64,000 nt of DNA from Epiperipatus broadwayi. Lineage: Eukaryota; Onychophora; Udeonychophora; Euonychophora; Peripatidae. The DNA lies in contig JAQFVV010006221.1 in assembly GCA_028023455.1 (NCBI GenBank), forward strand, positions 6,675,011 through 6,739,010, in the 5' to 3' direction. This document shows positions 34,560 through 49,400 of this stretch, in pieces (position 1 is the stretch's first letter; each line of letters begins with the position of its first letter). Both the position numbers and the translations under genes were made by a program. The notes beneath the pieces were generated by a model. That model saw nothing but the letters and a program-made list of their open reading frames with translations, searched no databases and had not been told where the DNA came from.

Positions 34560-36540
34560 ACTATGAAACGCTTTCTGTTCTGGTGACTGCAATAAATACC
34601 CAGGCATTTTTGCATTGAAGCCAAATTCTGAAGAAGATAACAGTCACAACCCTTGAATTATTAGTCTCATCTGGATCACATATGCCATCTCAGCAATAAA
34701 ACTGGTGAACTGGAACTGCTTTTTAGCCTTTCTTCAAGTTGTTCGTTCTATTTATCATTGGTAATAAAAAAAAAAAAAACCCAATAATTTGTCATTTTGC
34801 CCTTTTTTAAAATTTTTGGTTACTGAGGCAGTTAATTTATTTTATTGCACTATGTATTGATTAAATAATGGATTTTCTGTGATGAAAAATTAAAAAAATA
34901 TATTTAAAATGGATTTGATCCTTTATTAATGTATTTTATAAAACTCAACATTTATTGTTGCTCTTATTTTTTTGTCTATTTTGAATGGCAAAAAAGAAAA
35001 TTAAAAAAATTTGAAGGACAAATTAGAAAAAAAAAAAAATGTAATTTACAATTAGTAAGATTTTCTAGAAAAAATGTACGTTAACCCGTATGATTCTTCT
35101 TATTATTTCACAAATAATGTGGTGGGCCAGGTAATGTTATATTTATGTGTGCGTTTTCCTAGAAACACCACCATCAAGCGGTTTCAACATGCTAATAGAA
35201 CAATATCAAATATATAGTTTACAATGAATTTGCAGTTTAGTATGATTTATAAGAATCCAATCCCATCTCCCACCAAATATTCAATTTATTAATTGATTCC
35301 AGAATGAGTTCAATAATTCAACTCTATGAGTAAAAACAAACTAAAAGGAAAATAGAATATAGTAAACCTATTATATCAGCATCAATCATGTATATATATA
35401 TACGTTCAAGATTCTTTATGTTGTGTATTCAACTATGAAGCTGAATGTCAACAATTATTATAAACTTAGTAACTACAAGAAAATAGCGTTAATGAAGATT
35501 AGACAATATTTATTTACAAATATATATACATTATTATATAGACATAATTAACCAGTTTAATTCAGTATTGGTTCCAGCATTGCTTAATTTATGAACATAA
35601 TCAGTTAAGTCCTTGATTTTAAGCTCTAAACTCTCAATGCTAATGTAACCATAAACTAAACTGCACTTCCATTCTACTAGTTGTGAACCTAAGTGAATAA
35701 CTAAAGTATATATTCGCAGTTTCTTTATGCATAATCCTATCAGGCATACGCTAATAATATAAGACTGTTGCGGTGTCTGGTAAGTTTTCCTATCTGGATG
35801 TCTTCCACCTACAGAGGCATAGACTTTATGATGAGTAAAGAGAAGCTGACATAAAAGATGCTCTTTTCAGCACACACTTTTCATACTTTTTCTCTCTCCC
35901 ACTTCATATCTGCTAATATCATTATTAACATTCCAATAGGGTAACGGCAAAATCCATTAGATGAATATAATAGGATAGCAATCCATTAGACTAATTATTT
36001 CAATAGAGTAGCAGCAATCCATTAGACTAATGCATATTTACAGTGATTATTATCTGGTATTTAATTTGCATATGTTCATATTCCTTTCCCATGTAATTAG
36101 TGCTTTAGATATTTATTCTTTTGTTTGATTTGTTAAAAATAGCTTAAATTTAAACAGTAAAAGTTTTTTCTGTATTCAAAAAAATCCATTAAGCATATCA
36201 CTAAGTTTATCTTTCAGAAATCTTTTATGCATTTCTTTTAACCTGCAATCTCTATCTATTTTTAAGTTTATTTTATCTACATGCAATCTTTCTTCATTGT
36301 TTTCAAACTTAAAGTAATCTATCTAAAATAAAGCTTCCTTTATTTTTCAGCAATCTTTTTTCCATTGCTTTTAGAACTTAAATATCTTTTTACATCTAAG
36401 TTTTCTTTTGACTATTAGCAATCTTTTCTATTGCTTATAAAACTTACTATCTCTATTTATTATTAGGTTTTTATTACTATTTTTTTTTTTGGGAGTATAA
36501 ACTAGCTTTATAGCTTATATCCATATGGGTACTAAAACAA
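34560..36540. other. AT-rich DNA with a few moderately GC-richer patches
   Basis: Patches at 34560-34740 and 35750-35900 have more balanced composition and might be fragments of old repeats. The first includes TCTGAAGAAGATAACAGTC, reminiscent of the hammerhead-like repeats but lacking GAAAC. No coding feature was identified. Confidence 0.4.
35935..36033. repeat. Three-copy minisatellite, period about 33 bp
   Basis: Units starting at 35935, 35969 and 36002 share AATAG(G/A)GTAGCAGCAA and TCCATTAGACTAAT. They differ by small indels and a few substitutions. Confidence 0.75.
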
Positions 36541-36542
36541 TA

Positions 36543-37518
36543 TCCACCTGGGTCTCGTTTTACGCGATAGATAGGTTCCTCAGAAAATGCGCGCAAACGA
36601 AATCACGCAAAAATAGATGTAACTTACATTGAAAAAGGGGGGGGGATGCGGTCTGTGATTTTTCAAAATTCGCGTAAAAGCAAAGCACCAACGTAAAATT
36701 ACTTTAAAATTCGCACACAAAAAAAAATAAGGAAATAAAATATGACTAATAAAAAATTTCAAATTTGAAAAAAATTGACACAAGACAAACTTTTTTTAAC
36801 TATAATATTTAATTTTATTCAAAATAATATATTTTTATGCATAATTTACAGTGATTTATATTTTTTTATACACGTTTTAATTATTATCGCTATTTGCCGG
36901 TAAACAGGTTCGTTTGCAAACTGATAAAAAAAATCAGATTCTTCGCAAGATGAAATACAACTAGCGCCAACGTCACTCTCATGTTGTGTTAATTAATGGT
37001 TTTCTGGTGACAACGTAATTAGTAATTAATCTAACAACTAAAAATTAAATTCTTATTTTTGTCTTTAATTTTCAATTTTAATTGTGCCCACTGCTATTAC
37101 TCATCTTTTAAAAATAAACTTGTGGACACTAAATGATTAATAATTGATTAAATATTCTTTTTTAAAAAGCAAAAACAGAATGTGATTTAAAATGCAAAAT
37201 TAACACGCACAATGTTTGAACAAATTTACATCATAAACTTGTAAAATTTAATGTGTGTATACATAAAATGTGGAAATCATGATTTTAATTTCATTATTGC
37301 ATAAAATCTTACTATTATAAAGCACTGAAAATATTGAAATTACTAAGTTGAAAGTCGAATTTCAATAATGTGCTATTACTTTCAATATAACGTGAGTGTG
37401 CAAAATTTATTATTTAAAGTAATAGCACAATATCGGAGTTCGACTTCCTGTGAAACTTCGAATCACGTAACTTCAAAATTGTGTTAAATAAGTCCGCATA
37501 AAAAGAGACCCAGGTGTA
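36543..37518 (+). mobile_element. Tigger-like non-autonomous DNA transposon, copy A
   Basis: The left end is CACCTGGGTCTCGTTTTACG (36545) and the right end GAGACCCAGGTG (37505-37516) followed by TA. The terminal part continues GCGATAGATAGGTTCCTCAG, resembling ends of pogo/Tigger elements, which use TA targets. Internally GTCGAATTTCAATAATGTGC (37352) and the diverged reverse complement ending GGAGTTCGAC (37445) form an inverted repeat near the right end. No transposase frame was found; the minus-strand 67-codon frame at 36580-36783 is accidental. Length about 970 bases. Copies D and E confirm the boundaries. Confidence 0.85.
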
Positions 37519-37519
37519 T

Positions 37520-39070
37520 AGAAGAAATGCTTGATTTTCAGTCAATACTTAATTCATGATATATTAAATAATATGTCACAAGCATTTTTATAGGCATGTA
37601 TAACAGCTATATTAACTGCATATGGCAAAATAATAATAAATCATTATCCAAATAGTACAGTATGTATAAATTCATTATTTCAAGTATCTCACTATTGTTC
37701 TTGGTACAGAACATGTTAATTATCCATAGCAAAAATACAAATAAATCCATAGTAAAATGTCTAGTCAACTCATCTACTAACATGGCTAACAATAAATATT
37801 TTTAGTAACATCAAAAAATAAATGGAGACATTATAATCAATATTCTTCCATTACATAAACATATATATATATATAAATCTGTATTTCATCTCTTAAATCA
37901 TTCTGTTAGAACTCCACACTGATTAATCTTAACTTTATTTAGCACTAATAATAAAGTATAATTATTATTTTTTCCAGACATTAAAAATAAATTTTTACTA
38001 CTTTGTATTCTCTTTAATTATTCTATAATAGTACTATAAATAGTTTTACATATTCCAAATATCTCGAGAATTGCTCAAAAAAATTATTCATTTTCAAATT
38101 TTGCATCATACACTCACATCTATATTTACACACAGCACACTCATCCATGCTCTAATGTTGAATAATTTTAGTAATTAAAAAATTAAATTTAACTTCATCT
38201 GATTTTTAATGTTGCTATTTATAATACAAATCGTTTTTCTTTTATTAAATTATCTTTCATTAGGTGAACCTATTCAATAAAGAAAGCTCTTTTTGTTACC
38301 CTTTCAATAATTCAAAACTCTTTTTAAACATGTATTACAATAATATCAACATTTTACAATTAAATATTAAGATTTGCAAATCTAACATATAAAATAAAAT
38401 ATTTTATTTCATTTTCTTTAATCAAACATAGTATTGAAACATAAATTTATATTAAAGAATCAGTAATATAAAGGAACAGTAACACACTTGAAGTTTTTAT
38501 ACATGACTGTCTTTATCTAAACCACAATTAACTTATTACATATGTTAAATAATACTAATAGTGTTTGAGTTATTCTCTCCATATTAAATTTTTCCATATT
38601 TGAAATGTGTTTTTATCCTTAGGCAGTATATAAAATAAAAATATAGCATAAAGATTATTGTAAAGCAAGAATAAATATTTTCAAATTTAAATTAATAGAG
38701 AAAAGTTAGAGAAATTACACTTGTGATATATATATATATATAGTTAAATATTCAATTTTTTTTTGTAGTCTATACAAAAAAAAAAAAAAGACAGTCTTCT
38801 TATTTTAAATGTCTTTTAGAATTTGTACTGTATCTACTGATTATATGTAAATTTTTCAGGTGACTTAAACATTAATATAAAATTGTCTCTGAACTCATTT
38901 ATTTTAAATCTTGTTACCTATTTTTTCAATATTTCTTGTGCGTGTTATTATATAATAGAAAATTTGTAGTCTTTCTTATTAAAGTTTCTGGAAATTTTGA
39001 CAAATCTTTTTATGCAATTATTGGATCAATATTGAACTGTAGCTAAGCATATGAAGTAATAATATAATAA
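37520..39070. other. AT-rich spacer
   Basis: No gene or repeat family was recognised; only short TA microsatellites (37860-37875, 38728-38742) stand out. Confidence 0.6.
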
Positions 39071-39074
39071 ACAT

Positions 39075-39215
39075 CACATGATCACAAGCCAGAAACTAAT
39101 CTGGGGTTATTGGATGAGTGGGCACTAGATTGGGATTTTATGCACAAGCTTTCTGGTATCCATTGATTACTCTGGCTTGCACTGAGTGGCAATACGTATA
39201 GAGAGTTTTGCCTAT
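39075..39215 (+). repeat. Fragment of the hammerhead-bearing repeat
   Basis: ATCACAAGCCAGAAACTAAT at 39081 is followed by CTGGGG and TTATTGGATGAGTGGGCACT, then TTTTATGCACAAGC and ACTCTGGCTTGCACTGAGTG. The CTGATGA half of the core is lost at the 5' junction and GTC reads ATC, so no ribozyme is expected. Confidence 0.8.
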
Positions 39216-39410
39216 TTTAACTGAAGTAATAATATACAGGATACCATTTAGAGCTGAGACAACTAATCAAGAAAGGAAATATTCAACAAGTTTTTTAATT
39301 ATTCATTCATGACATCTGTTTTATTTAACTAATATTTAAATTACTATTCCAGTATTTTGGCACTTCACACTGACTTAATTCTAATACAGAGAGTTTTCTG
39401 TAAAAAAAAT

Positions 39411-39662
39411 TTTCCAGTAGCTAATTCTTTATATATATAAATCTAGGAAAAATAATTTTATTCAATCTAATTTCATCGTCTTACTCAGTCATAGTCAGAT
39501 TAATACAGAGCAAATGAACAATAGATTTTTTCTCCTTTTTTCCCAGTAGTTAGCTCTTTATATATATATAGAAATTAGGAAAAATAATTTTATTCAATCT
39601 AATTTCAGTTTCTTACTCAGTCACAATCAGATTAATACAGAGCAATTAAACAATAGATTTTC
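39411..39662. repeat. Two-copy tandem duplication, unit about 128 bp
   Basis: Unit starts are 39411 and 39540, both beginning TTTCCAGTAG or TCCCAGTAGT. Both contain TAGGAAAAATAATTTTATTC followed by AATCTAATTTC, and then CAGATTAATACAGAGCAA. Identity is about 85-90 percent, suggesting a comparatively recent local duplication. Confidence 0.88.
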
Positions 39663-39669
39663 TTTATAT

Positions 39670-42600
39670 AGTTTTCACAGTAATTAAGACAAAACCATGT
39701 GGCTAATTAACAAACAAATTAAAAAAATTTAAATAATAAACTTTATAACATTTTCTATTTTTTTACTTTATAAAAATCAAAACAATTTTAGGTAGATTTT
39801 CATTTTCAAATTCCAGTCATTACTAAATATAATCAGACAATTAATCTTATTTCAAAAAAAAACATTTAATTAAACCAAACTTGGTAATGAAAAATGAATA
39901 AATTTTTTAAAGACTCTTTGGATTTTGAATTTAAATTATAAAATAACTTTATTAAATTAAAATATTTAGAAGAACAATTTTGGAAATTAGACTTCTAACT
40001 TTTTTATTTATTAAATTGTTGGAAAATTTTAAACTTTCAAACACATGCAAACATGCACACAAATAATTTAGTAGGGTTGTATATATAGATATGTAATATT
40101 TGAGTTTCTAATTAATATCAAAAGTTAATTAAAGTTATATTTTGAATTTGTTTTTTTGATTTCCTGCAAATTGCTAGGAGTGCTCATCAAATATCCACTT
40201 AATATATAAATTAAAATTTTTTAATACAATTAAAATTTCATAAATATAAAAATTTATAAGATTATCTATGTCATTGGTTGAATAATAAACTTCCAGTAAG
40301 AAAAAAAATCAATGCCTATTAATGAATGGTTTTGACTGATGACAGTGTTAACATATTCTCTTCCTCCATAAGATGTGGTAATAATACTTCATTGACAAAA
40401 AATTAAATAAGTAAGACAAATATTACTATACTTATTAGAATAAATGTAAAACAAAAAACCTATCTAAAAACAAATTTAAATGGGGAAAAGGATACATAAA
40501 AGATGATCTGAGAAACTGTGTCCTTTTGATATGATTGCTGACTTTTTTTAACCTAAAAAAATATTGTAAATAAATATTCTGATTTATAAAATAATTAATA
40601 TTTATACTTTTTTTTATTATTCATTAATAACTTTTTATTAAATAAAAACTATTATTATCCACTTTTAATGTGTATAATAAATTTTTTTAAATTTTATTTC
40701 TAAAAGTTAAAAATATTAAATTGTAAGAGAAATGAGAGCATCTTGTTAGGATGACATCTCTTGTTGCACAGATTATTATTTTAACAGAAATAGTAAAGGG
40801 AACCATGGACTAAATAGTATTAAGGCTGCATTTATAATGTTATATAAAGCTAATAATAAGATATTGATGGAATTGTTTTATTGTTTAACTTTTAGGGTAC
40901 AAGTTCGTTTGATAACACTACCATATGTTTGATGTTAATAGGGTGGGCATTGAACATTTCTGGCATTATTCTCTTTATCACCAATAAGTTTATAATTGTA
41001 ATTATGTTAAGATATCACTGCCTCAAATAGGTATATCTTATATTGGGGAAGACATGAATTATTGGGGGGGGGGGCACTTTCTTAAATAGATTTTGTAATA
41101 TAAATCATAATGGGAACAACCTAGATTTTTTTAAAAATTATAATTCAATTGAAATTAGTTAATTGCATCCTGTTCACTATGATTAACATTTGCATTGTGC
41201 TATTTTGGACTAGGTTATATTTTAATTTGATGGTCCATGTGAAAATAATTTAGAGACTAGTGCAAGTATGCTATAAAATCATCAGTCCCAATAGTTGTAG
41301 GTTTTGATGTACATGAACTTTAATATTTGATATCAGTTATGAACTTAAGTATTATGAAAGATTGAATCTTATGCAAATAAGAATCAATTTTTCTAAGTAT
41401 ATATATATGATTGGCATTATCATCTGGTGTTTGTATTTATATAGATTTCCATAGGGTGATATAGATTGGGTTATGAATATATGACAAATATTGTATTTTA
41501 AATATTTGAATAAGTCTATAAGCCAAAATCAAATTGGTTCAAATTAAAAACATACTAAATGATATTCATCTTCAGAAGCAAATATGAACCTAAATTTTGT
41601 TTAATGAAAAACTATTATATATAATTGTTTCAGTATATATTTAGAACATACCTTGGATAACAGTTTAAAATGTCATATGCATACTAGGATTAAAAAATTT
41701 GTAGTTCTAATGTAAAGATTAATGTTTTACTTCCTGGATTTTCATTGTTAAGTTATAATTATGACTTTTTATATGAAGTTAACTAGTGAATATAACACTA
41801 AACAATTTTTTATAAAAGATAACTAACTGCTAAGCATTTAGTATTGATAGTATAATGAATTCATTTGATTAGCCTACACACTTTTGTATTAGAAATAGAA
41901 AGTAAACATTTTTAAAGAGATTGTTAGTTGGTAATGCCTAATTATTGTTGACTGTATGCATAGTGGTCTTGGTATAATGATCAAAATTATAGAGTGGATT
42001 TTATATATACACAGTGAATCTTAAAATAGTTAGAAAAGCATATAATAGAATGAAATTTAATGACCAATGATATAATAAACATCAATATAAATATTAACTT
42101 CTTTTATCAAAGATAATGAAAATAGTAATGAATATAAATTATTAATACATGATGTATATTTCAATACACTTTCAAAATCAAAACCAATAATATAATTCTA
42201 TGATACCTTGTATTGTTTGATATGATGGTAGAAGGGCAGACTCTGGAACTCAAGGTCTGTGAATCATAATTCATCTCTGTCACTTACTATGCTTAAACTC
42301 TTGAGCAATAAACCATTTAATTATTTATTTTATTTCTTTGATGTTTTTATTATAAATAATTTGAATGCAAATTGTTCTTAATAGTGTAGTATAGAATAAA
42401 ATAATTTTAGTAACTGTAATACCTAATAACATAACATTTAAATAGTTCTAGTGAGAATCTGGTCAGTGTTTGTAAATCTAATGAACTTTAAAGCTTAATT
42501 TTCATATGAATTTACACCAAATTGGATTTGTCTAATTTTGATTTTATGAGATTATTTTATTCATATGAAAAAGAAATAATGCCCAAATATGTTGATGGTG

Positions 42601-42990
42601 AAAAGAAAGATGATGAGCAAATAGAATTCCATTATCAAAACATTAAGAATCCAAATTAATAGCATCTAATTTTAATAATAATCTTTTTTTTTTACATTTT
42701 AAATAGTTTTATCATAATTTTTTTCCAAAAGTACTGATTATGCTACAGAAAACCTAAAAAGCCAAATAGTTACTTACTATAAATTGATATTAAATTGATG
42801 ACATTCAATAATAATTAATATTCTAATATTAAACAATTAATGTATATGGATTTATTTATATTGCACCCTTTTGTTTAGGTCCAAATGAATTTATTTAGTC
42901 AATTTTCTAAAACATTTTAAATTAAAAATATATTTTAATTGGTATGATTACTATGTAATATTGACAATGTTTTTAAAAGTTTTGTTAAAG
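39670..42990. other. AT-rich DNA, no gene recognised
   Basis: Apart from the SINE-like piece at 42.2 kb and a run of 11 G at 41064-41074, no feature could be supported. Confidence 0.55.
42222..42312 (+). mobile_element. Possible tRNA-derived SINE fragment
   Basis: GATGGTAGAAGGGCAGACTC followed by TGGAACTCAAGGTCTGTGAA and then CATCTCTGTCACTTACTATG / CTTAAACTCTTGAGCAA has the layout of a tRNA-derived SINE head: an A-box-like GGTAGAAGG, a decayed B box near AATTCATCTC, and a CTTGGGCAA-like motif common in animal SINEs. The B box is strongly mutated. A single copy and no target duplication make this a tentative call. Confidence 0.4.
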
Positions 42991-42999
42991 TAAAAAAAA

Positions 43000-45900
43000 A
43001 GAATATTAAATGCATAAAACTATATTAATATATTAAAAATAGTCAAGTAAAGCTAAATAGTGTAATTTTGTATGGTTGGGAAAACTGGCCATAGTAAAAT
43101 AGTACATTAATAAGTCTTTTAAATAAGTGTGAAAAGCTAAATTTTAAAGTAATAACTTACTATTAAATAAATAGTGTATTTTAAAATGAAAATTATATTT
43201 AATAGTTGTATTAAAAATTATTTATTTAAAAATGTAATATTTTGTGGGGACAAATGTGTTTAATTTTATAGTATCAAAATTATTATTCTAAATTATATTA
43301 TTATATCATTATTCTTTAATATAATATTTTTTTTTTGCAATTAAACATTTATTTTTGTTTCCAGACAGAAATTGATACAGTTTGTCTGAGTTTTGAGTCA
43401 TGTGACAAGTAAATATTCATACTTGTGTGCTTACAAGTTTTCTAGTAAAGTTTCAAAATTGCTTTAGAATTGTGCTATAGAATTGAAAATATTTGTTGGT
43501 CACCAGAAAAGATAAAAAAAAAGATAAAAAAATTAACTGTTGTAAAATATTTATAAGATTTTTAAAATGAATGTAGTTAATAAAATTAGATTTAAAAAAA
43601 TGGATACATTAAAAATAAATGCTGGATAAATTAATAAAATATTTTTAAAATGCTATTTTAAAATGTTTAGTTGGTTTAAATAAAATATAAAATTGGTGTA
43701 GAGTTAAATAATGTAGTATTTAATGTAATATTTAATGAGTCATAGATTTTATTTTTAATTTTAATTGTGTAATCTTGGTGAAATATGTAAATTAGATCAC
43801 CAGTTAAAGATATTATAGCCAATCAAATCATTAGTTCAATTTACTATAAAAGCAGATGCTCACCTGTTTCTGTGTGCTTTAATAATATTCGTGTTTTTAT
43901 CAATTGTTTGTGCTTTTAATCAGTCAATTCAGTGATAAAATTGTATTTCAAAAGTCAATTTGTGTGAAACAGCTCTCTAAATAATTTATTATTTTAAAAT
44001 ATTAAAGTATTGGATAGTGTCCTAACTGGAATTATTTTTAAAGAAGAGTGTATTAAAAAATTAGAATTATATCAAGTTTAAATCATGCACTATTGAAGCA
44101 ACTAAAATTCCCTCCTAAGTAGTCTATTGAAATTTAAACCAGCTTTCACAGTATCTATGGAATTCATACCAAAAATAATTATATCTGTGGAAAGAAAGGA
44201 TGGAGGTACAGACCTTAAGTGAAAATATATTTCTAAAATTATTAATAGAGAGAAATATAATATTGGCTATATTAATATTTTGAACATTGTGGAGAGAATT
44301 AGACAGAAAAGTTTGCAGGAAAGTAAATGTAAATGCATTGTATTGTGAAAAAAGATAGCTTTATCTAAAAAAGCAAAGTTATAGGGTAAAGACTTAATTC
44401 TCAATATTTTGAAAATATAGTTTTCTTTTTTAGAAAAAAGAATTACAGTAAATATTTTAAAGAAAATATTCTTTTAAGAATTTATTCTGAACTTTTATTC
44501 AAAATAATGAAGAAATAAAGATTAAAATTACTGCAAATATAATTTACGTGACAAGTCTTCATTATTAAAAAAAAAAAAAAAGGCCGCATGTATTTAATAA
44601 TGTGAAAAAAACCCAATATTGGTAAATTATTATCTGGAAGAAAAATACCTGGATAATTAAAATTATCCTGACGAAATATCTTTATGCCAACTTTAGTGAA
44701 TATTAAATGCCAATTTCCATGTAATAAAAACGTGCAATTTTCGTGTATGTCTGAACTAATATAGCTGTCATAGATGCATCAGAAGACCAATACAGGATCC
44801 TGGTGCATAAGGGAAACTCCGGAGGATTATTTTTTTAACTTTATAAATTACTATCACTGTCAGTAATCATTATCCTGAAAGATATAGAGAAAGGACTATA
44901 CTTTTTATAAACTTTAGCCAAGGATTAATGATTATTTTTTTAGATGAATCCAGATTTTAAAAGTCAACCTTCTTTTCTTTTTATTTTTCGTTTCATCATT
45001 TTTTTAAAAATAATTTGATCATGCATTGTGTGACGGGGAGAAAAGTTTTGTTCTCAAGTGTTAAGACAATAGTTGTTATAGCAACAAATGCCGGGGGAGT
45101 GTGCATTTGTAAGGACATATAATGGAAATATCAGAGAAAAGAACATTTTTTTTAAAAATTACTTTATAATGGATTGGAGATTTACGTAAATATGGTTTAA
45201 TTATTTTTATGTACTACTAATAATATTAATTTTTATATTATCGTAGGTAGGAAGTTACATATAAAAATATCTACTAACATAGTATAATTATCGTAAAGAA
45301 TATTTAATTTTCTGTAAAGTTTTTTTTTAATATTTTTTTGAGTATGATAGTTTGCTGAATAAATTAAATGCTCATATTATGTAATATTTTATGAAAAATG
45401 GAGCAGAAAATGTCTAAAAATGACCAGCTAGCAAATTGTCACATGGGTATAATTTATAAAATATTAATTTTTTTTTATGATGTATTTATTTTATTTTCTT
45501 TAGATTGCTTGGAATATTTTATAGTATTATTATATGAATGTATGGGTATGTGTGAGGGCATTAAACACACATACGACTTATTATTATTATTATTGTAAAA
45601 TATGAGTTAGATTTTAAAAGAAAATATGCATACTTTATTTTTTTATATTACTAATGTAATATGATTCAGCGATAAATATAATTTATATGATTCTTTAGTA
45701 AAGGAACTCTATTATTTTAAAAATGTTTAAAGTATTAATTTAATGCATTGATACAAAATCATTTGTATTTTTATTGAGGAATTTCGAAAGTGAAATAACC
45801 TTTTCTTGTTGAATAGTTTTAGATTGTTGAGTTCATACGTGAATTTTATTTATTGTTTTAGAAATATTTGATAATTTTGGCGATGTAGATAGATACATCT

Positions 45901-46460
45901 ATTAGGAAATTTTAAAGTGGTAGTGACCTTGGAAGTATGCAAAGAAACCAAAGGGATGCTCATATGTAGGATTTATGGGGAATAGAATTAGTTTTATCAT
46001 CTTAGTAATTATGCAGGTACAGATAATGAAGCCATGTAATTTATATATTTTCATGGCCAGTGTTTTCCTTAGTATTGAGTATTAATGCTGAATAAATAGC
46101 TTGGACATTATTTTATAGTGGAAGTTATTAGACAGAGAAGTCATGCCTCTTTTCTTTTTATGCACTGTTGCTATATTGATTATCTTATATGTTTATACTA
46201 TTGAGTAATACTCTAGTTAATTCTTCATACCTATGCATGCATCGAATCGCTATCGTAATTTCTAGAGTTATTGCATCGTACAAAACTGTATTTTTGAAAG
46301 AGAATAATAAATAATTTTGGGAATTGTAGAATTGTTTATTGTTGAAAGAGATAAGACAGGTTTTTCTTGCTTTGATGTATGATGAGATTAAATACAAATG
46401 AGATTGAGAGTAAAATTAAAATATAAGGACCAAGAATCATATATATTTTCCATATTTTAG
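43000..46460. repeat. Diverged direct duplication, left copy
   Basis: Collinear similarity to about 60880-64000 is seen at several anchors. They include AGTCATGTGACAAGTAAATA (43397) with AATCATGTGACTTGTATATT, a CCAAT/TATA pair, GATGCATCAG (44773) with GATGCATCAG (62580), GAATTTTATTTATTGTTTT (45841) with the same at 63426, and GAGTAATACTCTAG (46203) with the same at 63796. The copies keep a nearly constant offset of about 17.6-17.8 kb. Divergence is large, perhaps 65-75 percent identity. Neither copy has a long reading frame, so this could be a duplicated non-coding or element-derived block. Confidence 0.65.
43818..43852 (+). promoter_or_regulatory. CCAAT/TATA promoter-like pair
   Basis: GCCAAT at 43818 and TATAAAAG at 43845 are spaced about as in an RNA polymerase II core promoter region. 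The paralogous block has CCAAT at 61655 and TATAAATA at 61682 with almost the same spacing. In DNA this AT-rich a TATA match alone means little; the conserved pairing is what makes it worth listing. No downstream frame is apparent. Confidence 0.3.
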
Positions 46461-46469
46461 TAAACTATT

Positions 46470-49400
46470 TTTTTTTATAAAAATATATAATAAAATTATT
46501 CAAGAGACTTTTTGAATAATTTTTGAATATTTTTATCATACATGTAATGCATATTTTTAAAGGACAATACGTCCAGAGAAACAACATAAAATAGAGCAAG
46601 TATTTATATTTTATAAATATGATTTTTTATGTTTAGAATACGCATAAACACACACATAGAATTTTATATTAAATTAATGCCAAGCAAGAAGTATAAAGTA
46701 TGTTAATTATATTATTTTATTTAAGTCCACGTATTTTAGTAATGAACTGAAATAAATATTTTTTTTTGATAATGTCAGCACGATCATAATAAACGTTATT
46801 TAATTAATTGAGTATAAATCGATAGACATATATTGAAATAAGTGATACTTCTGTAGTTTATGTTTTCATAATTTGTGTATGCTTATGGAAAACATATAAT
46901 ATAGTTCAATTGGTAGATAATATATTTTTAAGCTATAATTGTATCCATGATTATTATTAGTAATATTATTATGATTGTTGTAAAGAAATATAAAAAGTTC
47001 TAAGTCAGTTTTAGAGTTTATTATTTTATTTTTATTTGAAATGAAGAAGTATGTAATTGATCCAAGATTTTAATTGTAAATAGTGTACATAGTTTATTTT
47101 TGTTAGAAATGTTATAATAAAATTTTGTTAGACTTGTTTTTATAAATTTTGTATTACATTGATTTTTCACACCACCCACACATGATTTTTCAGATATATT
47201 GAACCAAAACATAATATTTGCACAGTACGAATAAGATTATATATTTTAAGAAATTATAGTGTTTTCTTAATATAATTTATATGAGAAGTTTTCATTTTAA
47301 AACATTATTATCATTATAGCCATAAACTAATTATATAATTTATTACGCAGAATTATAATATTATTCATTGCCACATATTCTCAGATTATCAGATTATATC
47401 ACATATTTTATTTAAGATGCCACATGAAAGCTAAAGATTATACTATATTATTTATTTGTTATTATTATTGATAATTACTATAACAAGGAAAAATAGATAA
47501 GATTGAATTATACATTGAAGATTATTATTATTATTTGTTATTACTATTAGTTAGGTGTAATCGAGGGTGATATAAAATCACTTATCATTTTAATGATTCA
47601 AATTAGTTTAAAGAACCTGAGATTATTGTGATTATATTATTTGAATAAAGAGATTAGGATTTATTTATTAGCATCATATTTAATTGATTATTATTTTAAA
47701 GTCTGTAAGAATGTTATGTATTTATTATTATTTGAGGTAATAGGGGGGCTAGTATTCTTATGCCATTGAGGTAGTATCCTATGGGATATTGGCTCAATGT
47801 AATTCAAATTGCTACTAGTACTTCACTTTATTGTCTCATGATTTTATTAATATTTTATTTATTTAGTTTTATAAAACCGAACCATTTTTTATTAGTTAGA
47901 GCTAGTTAAATAATAAATAGTAACATAGGATATCTTTATTATTGATTATACGTATTTAGCCGAGCATATCCATTTATCTGAGCTAGTCCTGTTTTATTAC
48001 ATATTTCCTGGAAGTGAGGGTACAATATATATATTCTAATTTTTATTTAAAAAATCAAGCATTAATTTCATAAAATATCAATGCATTTTCAATTATATAT
48101 TTACAATGTAAAATAAATAGTGGCACTTTTAAACATTATTTGATAAAGTTTATCAATAAATCAGTTTGGGGGGGGGGTTCTTTTGTCCATCCTGATATGT
48201 AATGTGCATCAAATTTTTTTCATTCTTAATTTCAATCTGCAGTTCTTATTGCTTCCCAATAAACTGAATATTTAATTACTTTTTCAAATAGAGGCAATTG
48301 GTAAATAGGTAGCATGCTTATATTTATCTAATTATATTTCAACAGCTTTATTTCTCAACCTGGGAGCTACTATTAACTCTTTCAATTTTAGTCTAAACTG
48401 TACCATATTGCTTTGACATGACATAATTTGGCATCAACTCTTTATTGGGAATACTGATTCTTAATAACAAGTATAATAAACTAGATACACCTTTTAAACA
48501 TTAATTTTTTTCTTATTCAGTGGAGTCTATTTGATAATCATAGTTTCCAGTTTGAAAAAAAAAAAAAAAGCAATTAAAATGAATTCAGCATTTGAATTAT
48601 TTTAAAAAAATTATAGATCATTCTCATGAAATTTATTTTAAAATGTTTTCTACAGTATATTGAAGTTTAATGTTGAAATATAAGTTAATTGTTGGATTTA
48701 GAAAATAAAAATACTTAATAATGAAAACAATTATTTTAAGAATAATTGAGAAAATTTTAATGTTTCTATGCAATGTGTGATGAATGAATGCAAATAATTA
48801 AAATTAAATAATTGTTTATTTTAAATATTTTAAAAGTTTAATTCTATTATGTTTCTTGAAATATTCTTAGAATTTTATTGCCTGATCATTTATTATGAGA
48901 GATTTTGGGATAAATTTTATTGACTTTTTTAAGATGAGGGATTTTTTTTTTTCATTTTGGAAATCTTTATGGTCATTAAACTTATATAAGCATTAAAAAT
49001 AATTTGGATTAACCAACTTTTGTGTCATAATTTTAGAATTCTGAAGACATACCAGTCTAGCATGAATACTGAAAATCTACTATCTCCAAGAAATCGTTTA
49101 TTATTAAATAAATATCTTAAAGAATACTTCTATCAAGTTTTAAACAATTTTTATGAAAAGAATAAAAAAATCTCAATCCTATGTTACGCATTATGGAGAA
49201 AAAAACTGCTTCATTAACAGTTGATAAAATAATAATAATAATAATCCAGTTACATTTATTTTGCATTATAATATGTTGTGATAAATATTTTTTTGAATAG
49301 TACTATAAAGTAATCTTAAAGAAAAAAAAGATGTGGGCAAAACATTTAAGTTAATAGACATTAATGAACTTGACAAAAGGATAATGCTTGATTAAAAAAA

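Noticed and set aside
34600-34660. Another hammerhead motif (CTGAAGAAGATAACAGTC)
   Set aside because: The GAAAC half is absent (ACAAC) and no stem II of more than two pairs forms.
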